A DNA stretch of 64,000 bases, taken from Myxococcus guangdongensis. Lineage in GTDB: Bacteria > Myxococcota > Myxococcia > Myxococcales > Myxococcaceae. This document shows, piece after piece, positions 7,251 through 16,463 of this stretch; within the stretch, counting starts at the first letter, position 1; every line of letters begins with the position of its first letter. The position numbers and the translations under genes were made by a program. The notes under the pieces were generated by a model, which saw only the letters and a list, made by a program, of their open reading frames with translations, was not told where the DNA came from and made no database searches. Where the stretch lies: positions 124,001 to 188,000 of the forward strand of contig NZ_JAJVKW010000002.1 of NCBI RefSeq assembly GCF_024198255.1. Reading direction: 5' to 3'.

Positions 7251-8843
7251 ATGAGCCGCCCCCTCGCAGCGTGGTGTGTTGCCGCCGTTCTCTGTTTTGT
7301 CGCCTGTAAGTCGGATCCGAACACGCCCGACTACTGGGCGGGGACGCTCCAACAGACGCGGCGAGCCGAGGACCGCGTGCGCCTCATCGAGGCGATGCGG
7401 ACGAAGACCAAGGTCAACGAGAGCTTCCTGCCCATGCTGCACGAGGCGCTCTCGCAGGAGCGCAAGCCCGAGGTGAAGGCGGCGCTGGCTCGCGCGATTG
7501 GCGACGTGCACCACGCCTCGTCGGTGGAGGCGCTGTCGGCGGCCATCGACCCGGCGGCGGGTGACATGTCCTCGCAGCTGGCGAACAAGGCGATGGTGAC
7601 GGCGCTGGGCGCCATCGGCGACGTGCGCGCCGTGCCCGCGCTGGTGCCGCTGCTGAGGGCCAAGGACACGTACGCGCGCATCGAGGCCATCCAGGTCCTG
7701 GGGAGCATGAAGGCGAAGGAGGCGGTGGAGCCTCTCATCGTCCTGGCCACGGACGAGGGCGTGGAGCCATTCCTCAACAAGAAGGCCATCGAGGCGCTGG
7801 GCCACATCGGTGACGGGCGCGCGGCGCCGGCGCTCATCCGGATGCTGACCAAGGAGCGCAAGGGCAAGTCCTTCTACGTGGAGAGCAGCTTCGCGCTGTT
7901 CCAGCTGGGCCAGCCCGCGGCGGACGCGCTGCTGCCCGCGCTGGAGGGGCGTGACGCGGAGCTGCTCGCGTGGGCGAAGACGAACGGCGTCAACCCGGCC
8001 AGCTACCCGATGAAGGCGGCGACGGTGCTCGGTGACCTGCGCGAGAAGCGCGCGGTGGAGCCGCTGCTCAAGCTGCTGTCGTTCTCGCACTCGGACGTGC
8101 AGATTCAGTCGTTGGTGCGGATGCAGGCGGCGGACGCGCTGGGCCGCCTGCGGGCGACGGAGGCGGTGAAGCCGCTGACGACGCTGGTGCTGGAGACGGA
8201 CCCGACGGTGCGCGACGCGTACGTGAAGGCGCTGGTGCGGCTGGGCGGTCGCGACGCGCTGCCCTCGCTGGAGAAGGCCGCGAGCACCGGCGACTGGTAC
8301 GCGCGCGAGGTGGCGGTGAAGGGGCTGGCGATGTTGGGTGACGCGCGTGAGCAGCCCCTCCTCCAGAAGCTGGCCACCGGCGAGCCCGCGCGCACCGCGG
8401 CCGACTGCAAGGCCACGCAGGAGGAAGGCTGCGAGGACGCGGCGGGGCTGGGCAAGAAGCGCGCGGACGCAATCACCGCGCACGCGGCGTTGTTGGAGGC
8501 GGGACAGGCGTGCACGGGCAACGCGGGCTGCTGGGTGCAGCGCATGGACAAGGCGACCAAGCCGATGCTGGAGCGCGCCGCGCTGGAGGTGGGGCGCGCG
8601 GGCTCGGCGGAGCACGCGCCGGCGCTCGCCGCGAAGCTGACCGAGCGCGACACCGAGGTGCGCCTGGCGCTCATCCTCGCCATGGGGTGGCTGGTGGATG
8701 GCTCGCAGGACGCGGCGAAGAAGGTCCGCGAGACGTCGCTGCCGGACCTGCGCAAGCAGCTCCAGGCCGAGCAGGGCGTCACGCATTACGCCAGCGTCAA
8801 CGAGGACCTGCGTCGACTGCTGGCGCGCATCGAGCGGACCTGA
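7251..8843 (+). CDS. HEAT-repeat lipoprotein
   Basis: 530-residue predicted lipoprotein. The ATG at 7251 is chosen because AGGAG lies 5 nt upstream and the product then begins with a signal peptide ending in a lipobox-like FVAC (Cys19); the in-frame extension to 7191 is not signal-like. The mature part is a run of about 30-residue HEAT/PBS-lyase-type repeats, for example ALGAIGDVRAVPALVPLLRA and ALGHIGDGRAAPALIRML, continuing to the C-terminus. Around residues 390-450 the array is interrupted by a loop with four cysteines (DCKATQEEGCE and GQACTGNAGCW) that probably form disulfides in the periplasm. Such arrays are protein-interaction scaffolds; the partner is unknown. Confidence 0.85.
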   Translation: MSRPLAAWCVAAVLCFVACKSDPNTPDYWAGTLQQTRRAEDRVRLIEAMRTKTKVNESFLPMLHEALSQERKPEVKAALARAIGDVHHASSVEALSAAIDPAAGDMSSQLANKAMVTALGAIGDVRAVPALVPLLRAKDTYARIEAIQVLGSMKAKEAVEPLIVLATDEGVEPFLNKKAIEALGHIGDGRAAPALIRMLTKERKGKSFYVESSFALFQLGQPAADALLPALEGRDAELLAWAKTNGVNPASYPMKAATVLGDLREKRAVEPLLKLLSFSHSDVQIQSLVRMQAADALGRLRATEAVKPLTTLVLETDPTVRDAYVKALVRLGGRDALPSLEKAASTGDWYAREVAVKGLAMLGDAREQPLLQKLATGEPARTAADCKATQEEGCEDAAGLGKKRADAITAHAALLEAGQACTGNAGCWVQRMDKATKPMLERAALEVGRAGSAEHAPALAAKLTERDTEVRLALILAMGWLVDGSQDAAKKVRETSLPDLRKQLQAEQGVTHYASVNEDLRRLLARIERT

Positions 8844-8852
8844 GTCGAAGGC

Positions 8853-10964
8853 TCACCCCGTGAGCTGGGGCGCCGCGCGCACCGTGGCCTTGTGGAGCAC
8901 GGTGAGCTGACGCACCAGCCGGTCCATCTGGGTGCGGGAGAGCACGTCCAGGCTCTCCTGCGCCGCGGACCGGGGCAGCGGAGACGGCGCGCGGCGGTGC
9001 TCCACGGCGAGCGCCAGGTCCTCGAGCACATTGCCCGCGTAGCCGATGACGGGCGCCAGGTCCTTGCGCCCCTGCCGACTGGCGGCCAGCGCCGTCACGG
9101 CCGAGCCGAAGCGCCGGGCATACGCGAGCAGCGCCATCGCGGGTTCGAGCTGTCGCGAGGAGCCGCGCCACTCGGAGAGCAGCCGCTGGAAGGAGGCCTC
9201 CGCGGACAGCAACTGGAGGCCCAGCTTTCGCCGCGCCTCGCGCACCTGGGGCTCCTCGTCCGAGCGCGCGGAGGCCACGCTCAAGAGATAGTCGCGGTCG
9301 GCGCGCAGTGCGTTGGCGACCTCCTCCGGGAAGCGTGAGTGCTCGGGGCTGGGCCACAAGAGCCACGCGCCCACCAATGCCAGCACGCCGCCGAGCAGCG
9401 TGTTGATGACGCGCACTCCGGCGAGCTCCCAGTCCCCGGTCTGAATCTCCGCGAGCAGCACCAGCGCGGGCGCGAGCAGCACCTGGAAGGCCGCGAGGCT
9501 CATGGGCTTCACGGCGATGGCCACGGCGAAGAACGCCATGATGGCGCCGAGCAGCACCACGGGGTCTCTCACGAGCGCCACCAATCCCGCCGCCAGCGCG
9601 CCGCCGAGCAGCGTGCCCGCCGCGCGCTGCACACCGCGCTCGAAGGTCATCCCCGAGTAGGGCTGGAGCACGACGATGACGGTGATGATGACCCAGTAAC
9701 CGTGATTCAAGCCGAGGCCCCGCACGAGCGCGGTGGCGAGCGCGGCGGTGATGCCCAGGCGAATGGCGTGGCGGAAGATGACGGAGTCGGTGCTCCAGTT
9801 GTCGCGCAGGGGCTCGAGCAAGGGACGGCTTCGCGCCGACGCGGGAGGTGGTCCCATGGGCAGGTCGGACTCGACGGGGCCACCGTCCTCCAGGTGGTTG
9901 GCGACCTCCAGCAGGGCCTCCGAGTATTCGCGCAGACGGACCAGCAGGGTCTCCGCATGCGAGTACGCGGCGCGCGCGGAGTCGGGCAGGTCTGCCTCGG
10001 TGACGAGGGATGCGAGCGCGCGCCGGACGCGGTCCGTGCTCCAGACCGAGGGCTCCACGTCGCGCTTCTCCTGTTCCAGCGCGCGGGCGATGTGCAGGAG
10101 GTCTCGCGAGTGGTCCGCGAGCGCTCGCTGAATCTCCGCGCGCAGGGCATGGAAGCGAGGCTCTCGGGGCGCGAGTTCCAGCGTCTCCGGCAGCGCGACC
10201 AACATCGCGAGCAGCGCGTCCGCGCCTTCGAGCAACACGAGCAGGTGCTCGCCCCGGTTGCTCTCGCCCGCGCGGGTGCGGCGGGTGGAGGCCAGCACGC
10301 TTCGCGCGTCCTCGAGGGACATGCGCACGCGGGACTCCCAGTCGACCACCTCCACGAGGTTGGCGGGTGGAGGCGGGCCATCGAGTGGCCAGCGTCCGAC
10401 CTCCTCGGCGCGAGAGGCCAACGCGCGGTAGCAGCGGGAGATGGCGAGGCGCGCGGGTCGATAGGGGCGCAGCGGCCAGAGCACCAGCGCGAGCATCATC
10501 GCCCACAGACCCCCGAGGATGAACAACCCGGAGCGGGACAGCGCGTCGGAGAGGCCCTGCGCGGGCAGCGCCAGTGAGACGACCGTGTAGTTGGCGAGCA
10601 CCACGCCCATCAGTCCGGGGGTGTCACCATAGGAGCGCGCGAAGCCGCACGCCGTCACCCAGACGAGGGTGAGCAGGACATCCGCCCAGTCGGGGAGCTG
10701 CAGCGCGGAGACGAGCCCCATCACCGCCCCCAGGAGCGTCATCGCGCCCATGGTGACGGCCCTGGCGCGGTAGGGACCGCCGCGGTCCACGAGCGTGACG
10801 AAGAGGCCGGCCATGCCCACCCACGTCACGGCGGGCAGATGCTGGGTGGCGGCGACCACCATGGGCAGGCCCACGGCGAGCGCCGCGCGCAACCCCGCTC
10901 CGAGCGCGGGACGCACGGGCTCCACCCGGACGAACGACTCCAAGTGGCGCCGGAACACATTCAT
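8853..10964 (-). CDS. FUSC-family (YccS/AaeB-like) inner-membrane exporter
   Basis: About 703 aa with the two-lobed layout of the fusaric acid resistance/aromatic acid exporter superfamily. There are six hydrophobic segments in residues 20-160, a roughly 190-residue soluble helical region, a second block of six helices (GYWVIITVIVVLQPYSGMTF is the characteristic FUSC motif) and a C-terminal cytoplasmic helical region. The ATG at 10964 (MNVFRRHLESF) is preferred to the GTG at 11003 because GAGGGAG precedes it and homologues start near the first helix. The substrate is unknown, and no membrane-fusion partner (AaeA-like) is adjacent. Convergent with the HEAT lipoprotein gene 9 bp away. Confidence 0.88.
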   Translation of the reverse strand: MNVFRRHLESFVRVEPVRPALGAGLRAALAVGLPMVVAATQHLPAVTWVGMAGLFVTLVDRGGPYRARAVTMGAMTLLGAVMGLVSALQLPDWADVLLTLVWVTACGFARSYGDTPGLMGVVLANYTVVSLALPAQGLSDALSRSGLFILGGLWAMMLALVLWPLRPYRPARLAISRCYRALASRAEEVGRWPLDGPPPPANLVEVVDWESRVRMSLEDARSVLASTRRTRAGESNRGEHLLVLLEGADALLAMLVALPETLELAPREPRFHALRAEIQRALADHSRDLLHIARALEQEKRDVEPSVWSTDRVRRALASLVTEADLPDSARAAYSHAETLLVRLREYSEALLEVANHLEDGGPVESDLPMGPPPASARSRPLLEPLRDNWSTDSVIFRHAIRLGITAALATALVRGLGLNHGYWVIITVIVVLQPYSGMTFERGVQRAAGTLLGGALAAGLVALVRDPVVLLGAIMAFFAVAIAVKPMSLAAFQVLLAPALVLLAEIQTGDWELAGVRVINTLLGGVLALVGAWLLWPSPEHSRFPEEVANALRADRDYLLSVASARSDEEPQVREARRKLGLQLLSAEASFQRLLSEWRGSSRQLEPAMALLAYARRFGSAVTALAASRQGRKDLAPVIGYAGNVLEDLALAVEHRRAPSPLPRSAAQESLDVLSRTQMDRLVRQLTVLHKATVRAAPQLTG

Positions 10965-11153
10965 GGAACTCGCGACTCCCTCATCACGCCCTTCTCCCTC
11001 CACGCCACATCACCGGAGTAACGCCTGCTCACAGTGCTCGCCATGCGAGGCGCCGAGCACCATCGCCCCTCAACGGAGGCATCGATAAGCCACGGCGATG
11101 CGAGCGCACCGTGCGGGTGGGCTCCGCACGGTTCGTCGCACTCTCCGTTCACG

Positions 11154-11843
11154 TCACACCGCCCCCGCGTTCCACTCGACGACCCCGGGCCCCGCGACCG
11201 CGCGGAAACAATCCGAGAACCACGCCGCCGCCATCCGCGCCGCGCGCGCCCGTGGCTCCGACTCCTCGAACCTCCGGCTCGCGCCCTCCACCAGCTGGAG
11301 CCCCTTGCGCATCCCCGGCGCCAAGCCATCGAACACCCGCCGCGCGAGCATCGCCCGGTCCGCGTCCTCCCCCGCCCCGAGCACCAGCGTGGGCACGCTC
11401 ACCTCCGCCACCACCGAGCCCGCCTTGTCCGGCCGTCCCCCCAACGTGACGACCGCCTGCACACCTCGAGGCTGATGCGCCGCCGCCACCAACACCGCGG
11501 CCGCGCCCAATCCCATCCCCAGGAACCCCACGGGCAACAGCGACAACACGTCGTCACGCTGCAACCAATCGCGCGCCACCTCCAGCCGATGCGCGATGAG
11601 CTCCACATGCGCGCCCTCGCGCACCGTCCAGTCCTCCGCCTGCTCCTCGTCCGCGGTGCGCCAGTCGAGCCCCAACGTCGCGAGCCCCGCCGCGTGCAGC
11701 ACCTCGCGCACGGGGGAGTCCTTCGCCAGCTCCTCATCCCCCACGAGCATCACCAGGCCGCTCGCCCGCTCGGGCACGCAGAGGAACCCCGCGAGCAGGC
11801 GTCCGGCGACGCCGACCTCCACATCACGCTGATGGACGCGCAT
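11154..11843 (-). CDS. Alpha/beta-hydrolase (dienelactone hydrolase-like) fold, apparently catalytically inactive
   Basis: 229 aa from the ATG at 11843; the frame runs further upstream but those codons look non-coding. The overall pattern matches the stand-alone hydrolases related to phosphoribosyltransferase-hydrolase fusions: LAGFLCVPERASGLVML, AAGLATLGLD, VGFLGMGLGAAAVL, LGGRPDKAG, PTLVLGAGED, GASRRFEE. The nucleophile elbow, normally GxSxG, is G109-M-G111-L-G113, so Ser is replaced by Gly. The catalytic His of the GATHLFEE motif is Arg190. It is therefore probably a non-catalytic member, with an intact frame over its full length. It lies 189 bp upstream of the FUSC exporter on the same strand. 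Confidence 0.75.
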   Translation of the reverse strand: MRVHQRDVEVGVAGRLLAGFLCVPERASGLVMLVGDEELAKDSPVREVLHAAGLATLGLDWRTADEEQAEDWTVREGAHVELIAHRLEVARDWLQRDDVLSLLPVGFLGMGLGAAAVLVAAAHQPRGVQAVVTLGGRPDKAGSVVAEVSVPTLVLGAGEDADRAMLARRVFDGLAPGMRKGLQLVEGASRRFEESEPRARAARMAAAWFSDCFRAVAGPGVVEWNAGAV

Positions 11844-11979
11844 CGGCTTTCCTCCCGCGGGGAATGGGCGCCCTGCGGGCCCGGTCCGCCCACTGAAGCT
11901 GGGGACCGTCCGCGCCGATGGCAGCGCCTTCACGCCAGGAGCCAGGGCAGGCCGACATCCAAGCGGCCGACCTCCCGCC

Positions 11980-13449
11980 TCACCCCGCCTCGCGCTCCGG
12001 GACGAAGTCCTCGGCGTCGTCGGGGAGCACGTCGGGCACGCCGTCATCCTGGAACGCGCTGGGCAACAGACTGAACGGCAGCAACTTGGCCAGCGCCGCC
12101 AACAGCAGCAACCCACCGGGCGCCGCGAAGATGGCCAGCGCGGGAATCGCCTTCGCCACGTCGATGAGCTGCGCGCGCATGCGCTGCCGCTCGTCCTCCG
12201 TCAGCTTCTGACGCCGCGCCACCTTCGCCACCAGCACCGCCAGGTCCCCCGTCTCGCGGACCTCCTGCATCAGCCGGTAGAAGTTCTTCTCCAGCGTCTC
12301 CTGCATGCCGGCCACCATGTCGTCCCCCATGGCGCTGGCCGCGTCCCGCACCGTGAAGACATCCACGATGGAGCGATGACGCGCGTAGAACTCCGCCATC
12401 TCCAGCTCCAGCCGGTGCAGCTCCGCCTTCGGCACCTGCAGCGCGTCCGCCAGCGTGTCGATGAAGGCCCGCTCCCGCCGCGTGCGCCGCCCATCCACCA
12501 GCGCCGCCAGCAGCGTCTGCTCCAACAGGAAGTGGCGCATGTCCACGCTGCGCACCTGGCGCACCACGTCCCGCACCGAGCGCCGCCGCTCGAAGCACTG
12601 CTTCACCGCCGCCCGCAGCTCGGACGCCATCGCCGCCGGCAGCTTCAGGTCCTCCACCTGCTTGAGGATGGCCCGCCGCGCGGGAGTCCCCGGCAACCGG
12701 TCCACGCACGCCAGCCCCGTCAACACCTCCACCAGCAGCGCCTTCTGCTTCGACGCGAAGTCCAACCGCCGCCGCGTCTGCTCCCGCGACAAGCGCCCGC
12801 TCGCGAAGTAGTCGATGGCCTGCCGACAGAACAGCTGCGCGTCCGCGTACTGCGCGCCGTTGTGCAGCACCAACCCGTACACCGGGTCGCCCGCCAACGT
12901 GGGCTCGCGCTTGCGCAGCGCCACCTCCACCTTGGCCACCTGCCGCTTCGTCACCGGCTTGCCCTGGGCGAGCTGCTCCGCCAGCACCTCCGCCAACACC
13001 AGCTCCCCACCCAGCACGCAGAAGAGCACCAGCAGCTGCTCCACCCGGCGCCCCTCGGGCGCGCCCACCTGCCGCGCCAGCTCCAGCGCCAGCTCCGCCA
13101 GCGTCCGCAGCACGGCGTGGAAGAGCTGATGCTCCAGCGCCTGCGCCTGGAACTCGGTGTCCGGCATCGCGTCCAGCGCCGTGGGCGCGTCCGCCGGAGT
13201 GCCGTACAACAACCCGCTGGCGCGCAGCGTGCGCCGCAGATACGCCCGAGCCCGAGCGCGCCCCGGCCCCAACCGCAAGGCGCTCTCCTCCGGAGCGGGC
13301 GAGCCCAGATGGGCCGCGACCGCTTCGTTGAGGAGCGGGGTCAACCACCCCGCCTTGCTGAAATCCAACACCGGAACACCCCCGGACCCGCCGACAGACA
13401 CCTGGAGACGGTCCGCCGGATGTAACCCAGGGGCCCTTCCAGACGCCAC
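11980..13449 (-). CDS. TerB/LETM1-like helical protein, unknown function
   Basis: Up to 489 aa. Residues about 30-330 are helical and Ala/Leu/Arg-rich. A TerB-like piece (LAALVDGRRTRRERAFIDTL, about residue 325) is followed by an acidic-helical region. The C-terminus contains the LETM1-type ribosome-binding segment: LTEDERQRMRAQLIDVAKAI then PALAIFAAPGGLLLLAALAK and LLPFSLLPSAF (about residues 420-470), finishing with an acidic tail. The LETM1 domain is best known from mitochondrial cation/proton exchange proteins but occurs in many bacteria as an uncharacterised domain. The start is uncertain: the first in-frame start is a GTG at 13449, and a GTG at VLDFSKAGW (about residue 27) is equally possible. 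No strong ribosome site decides it. Confidence 0.75.
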   Translation of the reverse strand: MASGRAPGLHPADRLQVSVGGSGGVPVLDFSKAGWLTPLLNEAVAAHLGSPAPEESALRLGPGRARARAYLRRTLRASGLLYGTPADAPTALDAMPDTEFQAQALEHQLFHAVLRTLAELALELARQVGAPEGRRVEQLLVLFCVLGGELVLAEVLAEQLAQGKPVTKRQVAKVEVALRKREPTLAGDPVYGLVLHNGAQYADAQLFCRQAIDYFASGRLSREQTRRRLDFASKQKALLVEVLTGLACVDRLPGTPARRAILKQVEDLKLPAAMASELRAAVKQCFERRRSVRDVVRQVRSVDMRHFLLEQTLLAALVDGRRTRRERAFIDTLADALQVPKAELHRLELEMAEFYARHRSIVDVFTVRDAASAMGDDMVAGMQETLEKNFYRLMQEVRETGDLAVLVAKVARRQKLTEDERQRMRAQLIDVAKAIPALAIFAAPGGLLLLAALAKLLPFSLLPSAFQDDGVPDVLPDDAEDFVPEREAG

Positions 13450-13545
13450 CCGGCCTTCGGGCGATTTGACCGCCCGGAGTCAGCCCCTCCAGAACCCAGA
13501 CTTCTACGGCTTCGGAAGAGTCCCACCCCGGACGGAAACCCAGGC

Positions 13546-14397
13546 CTACAGCGCCGTGGACTTGCCCGGCTCCAGCTCCAACACCTTCGTGCCCGGGCGC
13601 GTCTTCTTCAGCTCGCCACGCAGCGCGTCGGGCGTGCCCTGCAGGAGCGGGAAGGTGCCGAAGTGCATCGGGACGATGCTCTGCACCTTCAGCAGCCGCG
13701 CCGCCTGCGCCGCCTCCGCGGGCCCCATCGTGAAGTGCCCGCCGATGGGCAGCATCGCCACCGTGGGCTTGAACTGGGTGGCGATGAGCGACATGGACTC
13801 GAACGCCCCCGTGTCACCCGCGTGGTACAGCGTGGGCCCCTTGTCGACCTTCAGCACGTAGCCCAGCGGCGCGCCCGCGTACTGCGCGGTGCCCTTGGGG
13901 TCCGCCTGGTAGCTGCTGGAGTGCACCGCCTCCACCAGGTGGAACGTGACGTCCTTCACCTGGAACGTCCCGCCCGCGTTGGCGCCCACCGCCTGCGTCT
14001 CCGGCAGGCCCAGCTGGTTCACCAGCTCGAACGAGCCGAACACCTTGGCGCCCGTCTTCTGCGCCAGCGCCTTGGCCTCGCCCACGTGGTCGAAGTGGCC
14101 GTGGGTGAGCAGGATGGCGTCCAGCGCCTCCGGCTGCGGGGCGTCCTTGGGCGCCTTGGGGTTGGTGAGCCACGGGTCGATGGCAATCACCGCCCCGCCC
14201 GGGGTGCGCACCACGAAGGCCGCGTGGCCCCACCACGTCACCTCCACCTTGCCCTTGCCCGCCGGAGTCGCGGGCTTCGCGCCTTCCGCCTTCTTCGGGG
14301 CCGGGGCCGCCGGGGGCGTGGCGGCGTCCTGCGCCACGGCCGCGCCACCAAAGGTCAACAGCGCACCCACCGCGACTGCCCTGAGCTCGTTCCGCAT
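13546..14397 (-). CDS. Exported metallo-beta-lactamase-fold hydrolase (UPF0173 type)
   Basis: 283 aa. The ATG at 14397 follows AGAGAGGA and gives an N-terminal signal peptide (MRNELRAVAVGALLTFGGAAVAQ), then an Ala/Pro/Lys linker, so the enzyme probably works in the periplasm or outside. The hydrolase domain begins VEVTWWGHAAFVV and carries the metal motif THGHFDHVG (about residue 108), GDTGAF and PMHFGTFP, the set seen in the UPF0173/YtkL MBL subfamily. Two-metal hydrolase activity is expected; the substrate is unknown. Cytosolic relatives lack the signal peptide, so export is a local feature. Confidence 0.88.
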   Translation of the reverse strand: MRNELRAVAVGALLTFGGAAVAQDAATPPAAPAPKKAEGAKPATPAGKGKVEVTWWGHAAFVVRTPGGAVIAIDPWLTNPKAPKDAPQPEALDAILLTHGHFDHVGEAKALAQKTGAKVFGSFELVNQLGLPETQAVGANAGGTFQVKDVTFHLVEAVHSSSYQADPKGTAQYAGAPLGYVLKVDKGPTLYHAGDTGAFESMSLIATQFKPTVAMLPIGGHFTMGPAEAAQAARLLKVQSIVPMHFGTFPLLQGTPDALRGELKKTRPGTKVLELEPGKSTAL

Positions 14398-14579
14398 GGT
14401 TGTCCTCTCTCGGGTCGAAAGTCTCGACGTGTCGCCGGGTTGCCACGAGGGCACGCCCCGGCCGGGCCGCCGCTTGGCACTGTCCAGGCGGCCAATCAAG
14501 GGCCAGCGCACATCGCCTGCCCCAGGGCGGACAGATGCCCCGGCGGCTCGAAGGCCGCAATCTCGAAAGAACGGTCGAC

Positions 14580-16463
14580 ATGACGGGCTCCGGGAAGGAT
14601 GGTGGACCCAGCGTGGACCACCGATTCCAAGTCAGCCTCCGTGGGGTCATCGACCTCCTGTCCCACCATCTGTACAGCTCCCCGGGCGTCTACCTCCGCG
14701 AGCTGCTCCAGAACGCCACCGACGCCATCCGGGCCCGCCAGCACCTGGAGCCCTCCCACACCGGCACCGTGCGTCTGGAACTGGTGGAGAAGCAGGACGG
14801 AGGCCCCCCCACCCTGGTCTTCAGCGATGACGGGGTGGGCCTGACGGAAGAGGAAATCCACCGATTCCTGGCCACCATCGGAGAGTCCTCCAAGCGCGAG
14901 GCCCTAGAGGCCCGCCGCAAGGACTTCATCGGCCAGTTCGGCATCGGCCTCCTGTCGTGCTTCATGGTGTGCGACGAGCTGCTCCTCGTGACGCGTTCGG
15001 CACGCGGGGACGGGCGGACGTTGGAGTGGCGCGGCCGGCACGACGGCACCTACGCGGTCCAGGAGTCGGCGCATCCCCTGGACAAGCCGGGCACGCAGGT
15101 CTTCCTGGTGGCCCGCGCGGACATGGTGGAGTGGTTCGCGTCGGAGCGCGTGCGCCAGCTGGCGCGGCACTACGGGGGCCTGCTCCCCTTCCCCATCCAG
15201 CTGTCGGTGGACGGCCAGGTGGAGCGGCTGGACGCGGACGGTCCCCCGTGGCGCCGCGAGTACGCGAGCGCGGCCGAGCGTCGCAAGGCGCTGCTCGACT
15301 ACGGGCGCGAGGTCTTCGAGACGGAGTTCATCGACTGCATCCCGCTGCGCTCCCAGGCCGGAGACGTGGACGGGGTGGCCTTCGTGCTGCCCGCGTCGCC
15401 ACACTTCAACGCGAAGCAGAAGCACCGCGTGTACCTGAAGCACATGCTGCTGTCGGAGAGCGCGGAGAACCTGCTGCCGGAGTGGGCCTTCTTCGTGAAG
15501 TGCGTGGTGAACGCCAACGCGCTGAGGCCCACCGCCAGCCGGGAGTCGTTCTACGAGGACGACTCGCTCGCCCAGGCCCGCGTGGCGCTGGGCCAGGGGC
15601 TGCGCAAGTACCTGATGGACCTGGCGCACGAGGACCCGCGCGCGCTCCAGCGGCTCATCGGCCTGCACGGGTTGAGCGTCAAGGCGCTCGCGCTGGACGA
15701 CGACGACTTCTACCGGCTGGTCATCGGCTGGCTGCCGTTCGAGACCTCGCTGGGCGTGACGACGCTCTCGGAGTACCGCCGCGCGTATCCGGTGGTGCGC
15801 TACACGTCCACGCTGGATGGCTTCCGGCAGGTGGCGCGGGTGGCGGGAGCGCAGGGGCTGTGCATCATCAACGCGGCCTACACGCACGACGCGGCGCTGC
15901 TGGAGAAGCTGCCGCACGTGATTCAGGACGCGCAGGTGGAGCCGTTCTCGTCGTCGGATTTGCCGCAGAGCTTCGAGGAGCTGACGATGGACGAGCGCGA
16001 CGCGGTGTTCCCGCTGTTGCGCACGGCCGAGCAGGTGCTGGCGCCGTTCCACTGCGGCGTGGCGGTGAAGAAGTTCTTCCCGGCCGAGGTGCCCACGCTC
16101 TACAGCTCGGACGAGGAGGGCTCGTTCCGGCGCGACGCGGAGCGGGCCCGCGACGAGTCCGATGACTTGTACGCCAGCGTGCTGGAGGGCGTCATGGCGG
16201 CCGCGGGCGGCGAGCCGGTGCAGTTGTGCTTCAACCTGCACAATCCGGTGGTGCGGCGGCTGGCGGCGGTGTCGGACCGGAACATGATGAAGCTGTCGGT
16301 GGAGATGCTCTACGTGCAGGCGTTGCTGCTCGGGCAGCACCCGCTGAACGCGCAGGAGATGACGCTGCTGAACCAGGGATTGTTGGGGCTCATCTCCGCG
16401 CAGCTGGGCACGGGGGGTGGCGGCGAGGGTGACGGAGGCGGGAGCGCGGGAGGGCTGCACTGA
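14580..16463 (+). CDS. HSP90-family ATPase (divergent HtpG-like)
   Basis: 627 aa. The N-terminal GHKL ATPase domain is clear: HHLYSSPGVYLRELLQNATD (catalytic Glu about residue 40, Mg/ATP Asn), FSDDGVGL (about 80) and GQFGIGLLS (about 118), followed by an HSP90-type middle domain (RVYLKHMLLSESAENLLPEW, RPTASRESFYED). The C-terminal third diverges strongly from HtpG but ends with a helical NMMKLSVEMLYVQALLL segment that may dimerise. The ATG at 14580 is used although the Shine-Dalgarno is weak. Its stop overlaps the next start (TGATG at 16461-16465), so it is coupled to a TPR-like protein. This matches the 'HSP90 family protein plus tetratricopeptide protein' pairing seen in other bacteria rather than stand-alone HtpG. 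Clients unknown. Confidence 0.9.
   Translation: MTGSGKDGGPSVDHRFQVSLRGVIDLLSHHLYSSPGVYLRELLQNATDAIRARQHLEPSHTGTVRLELVEKQDGGPPTLVFSDDGVGLTEEEIHRFLATIGESSKREALEARRKDFIGQFGIGLLSCFMVCDELLLVTRSARGDGRTLEWRGRHDGTYAVQESAHPLDKPGTQVFLVARADMVEWFASERVRQLARHYGGLLPFPIQLSVDGQVERLDADGPPWRREYASAAERRKALLDYGREVFETEFIDCIPLRSQAGDVDGVAFVLPASPHFNAKQKHRVYLKHMLLSESAENLLPEWAFFVKCVVNANALRPTASRESFYEDDSLAQARVALGQGLRKYLMDLAHEDPRALQRLIGLHGLSVKALALDDDDFYRLVIGWLPFETSLGVTTLSEYRRAYPVVRYTSTLDGFRQVARVAGAQGLCIINAAYTHDAALLEKLPHVIQDAQVEPFSSSDLPQSFEELTMDERDAVFPLLRTAEQVLAPFHCGVAVKKFFPAEVPTLYSSDEEGSFRRDAERARDESDDLYASVLEGVMAAAGGEPVQLCFNLHNPVVRRLAAVSDRNMMKLSVEMLYVQALLLGQHPLNAQEMTLLNQGLLGLISAQLGTGGGGEGDGGGSAGGLH

Noticed and set aside
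8851..8865. Hairpin GCTCAC-CCC-GTGAGC at the convergent HEAT/FUSC ends
   Set aside because: 6-bp stem inside the end of a coding region; could be chance.
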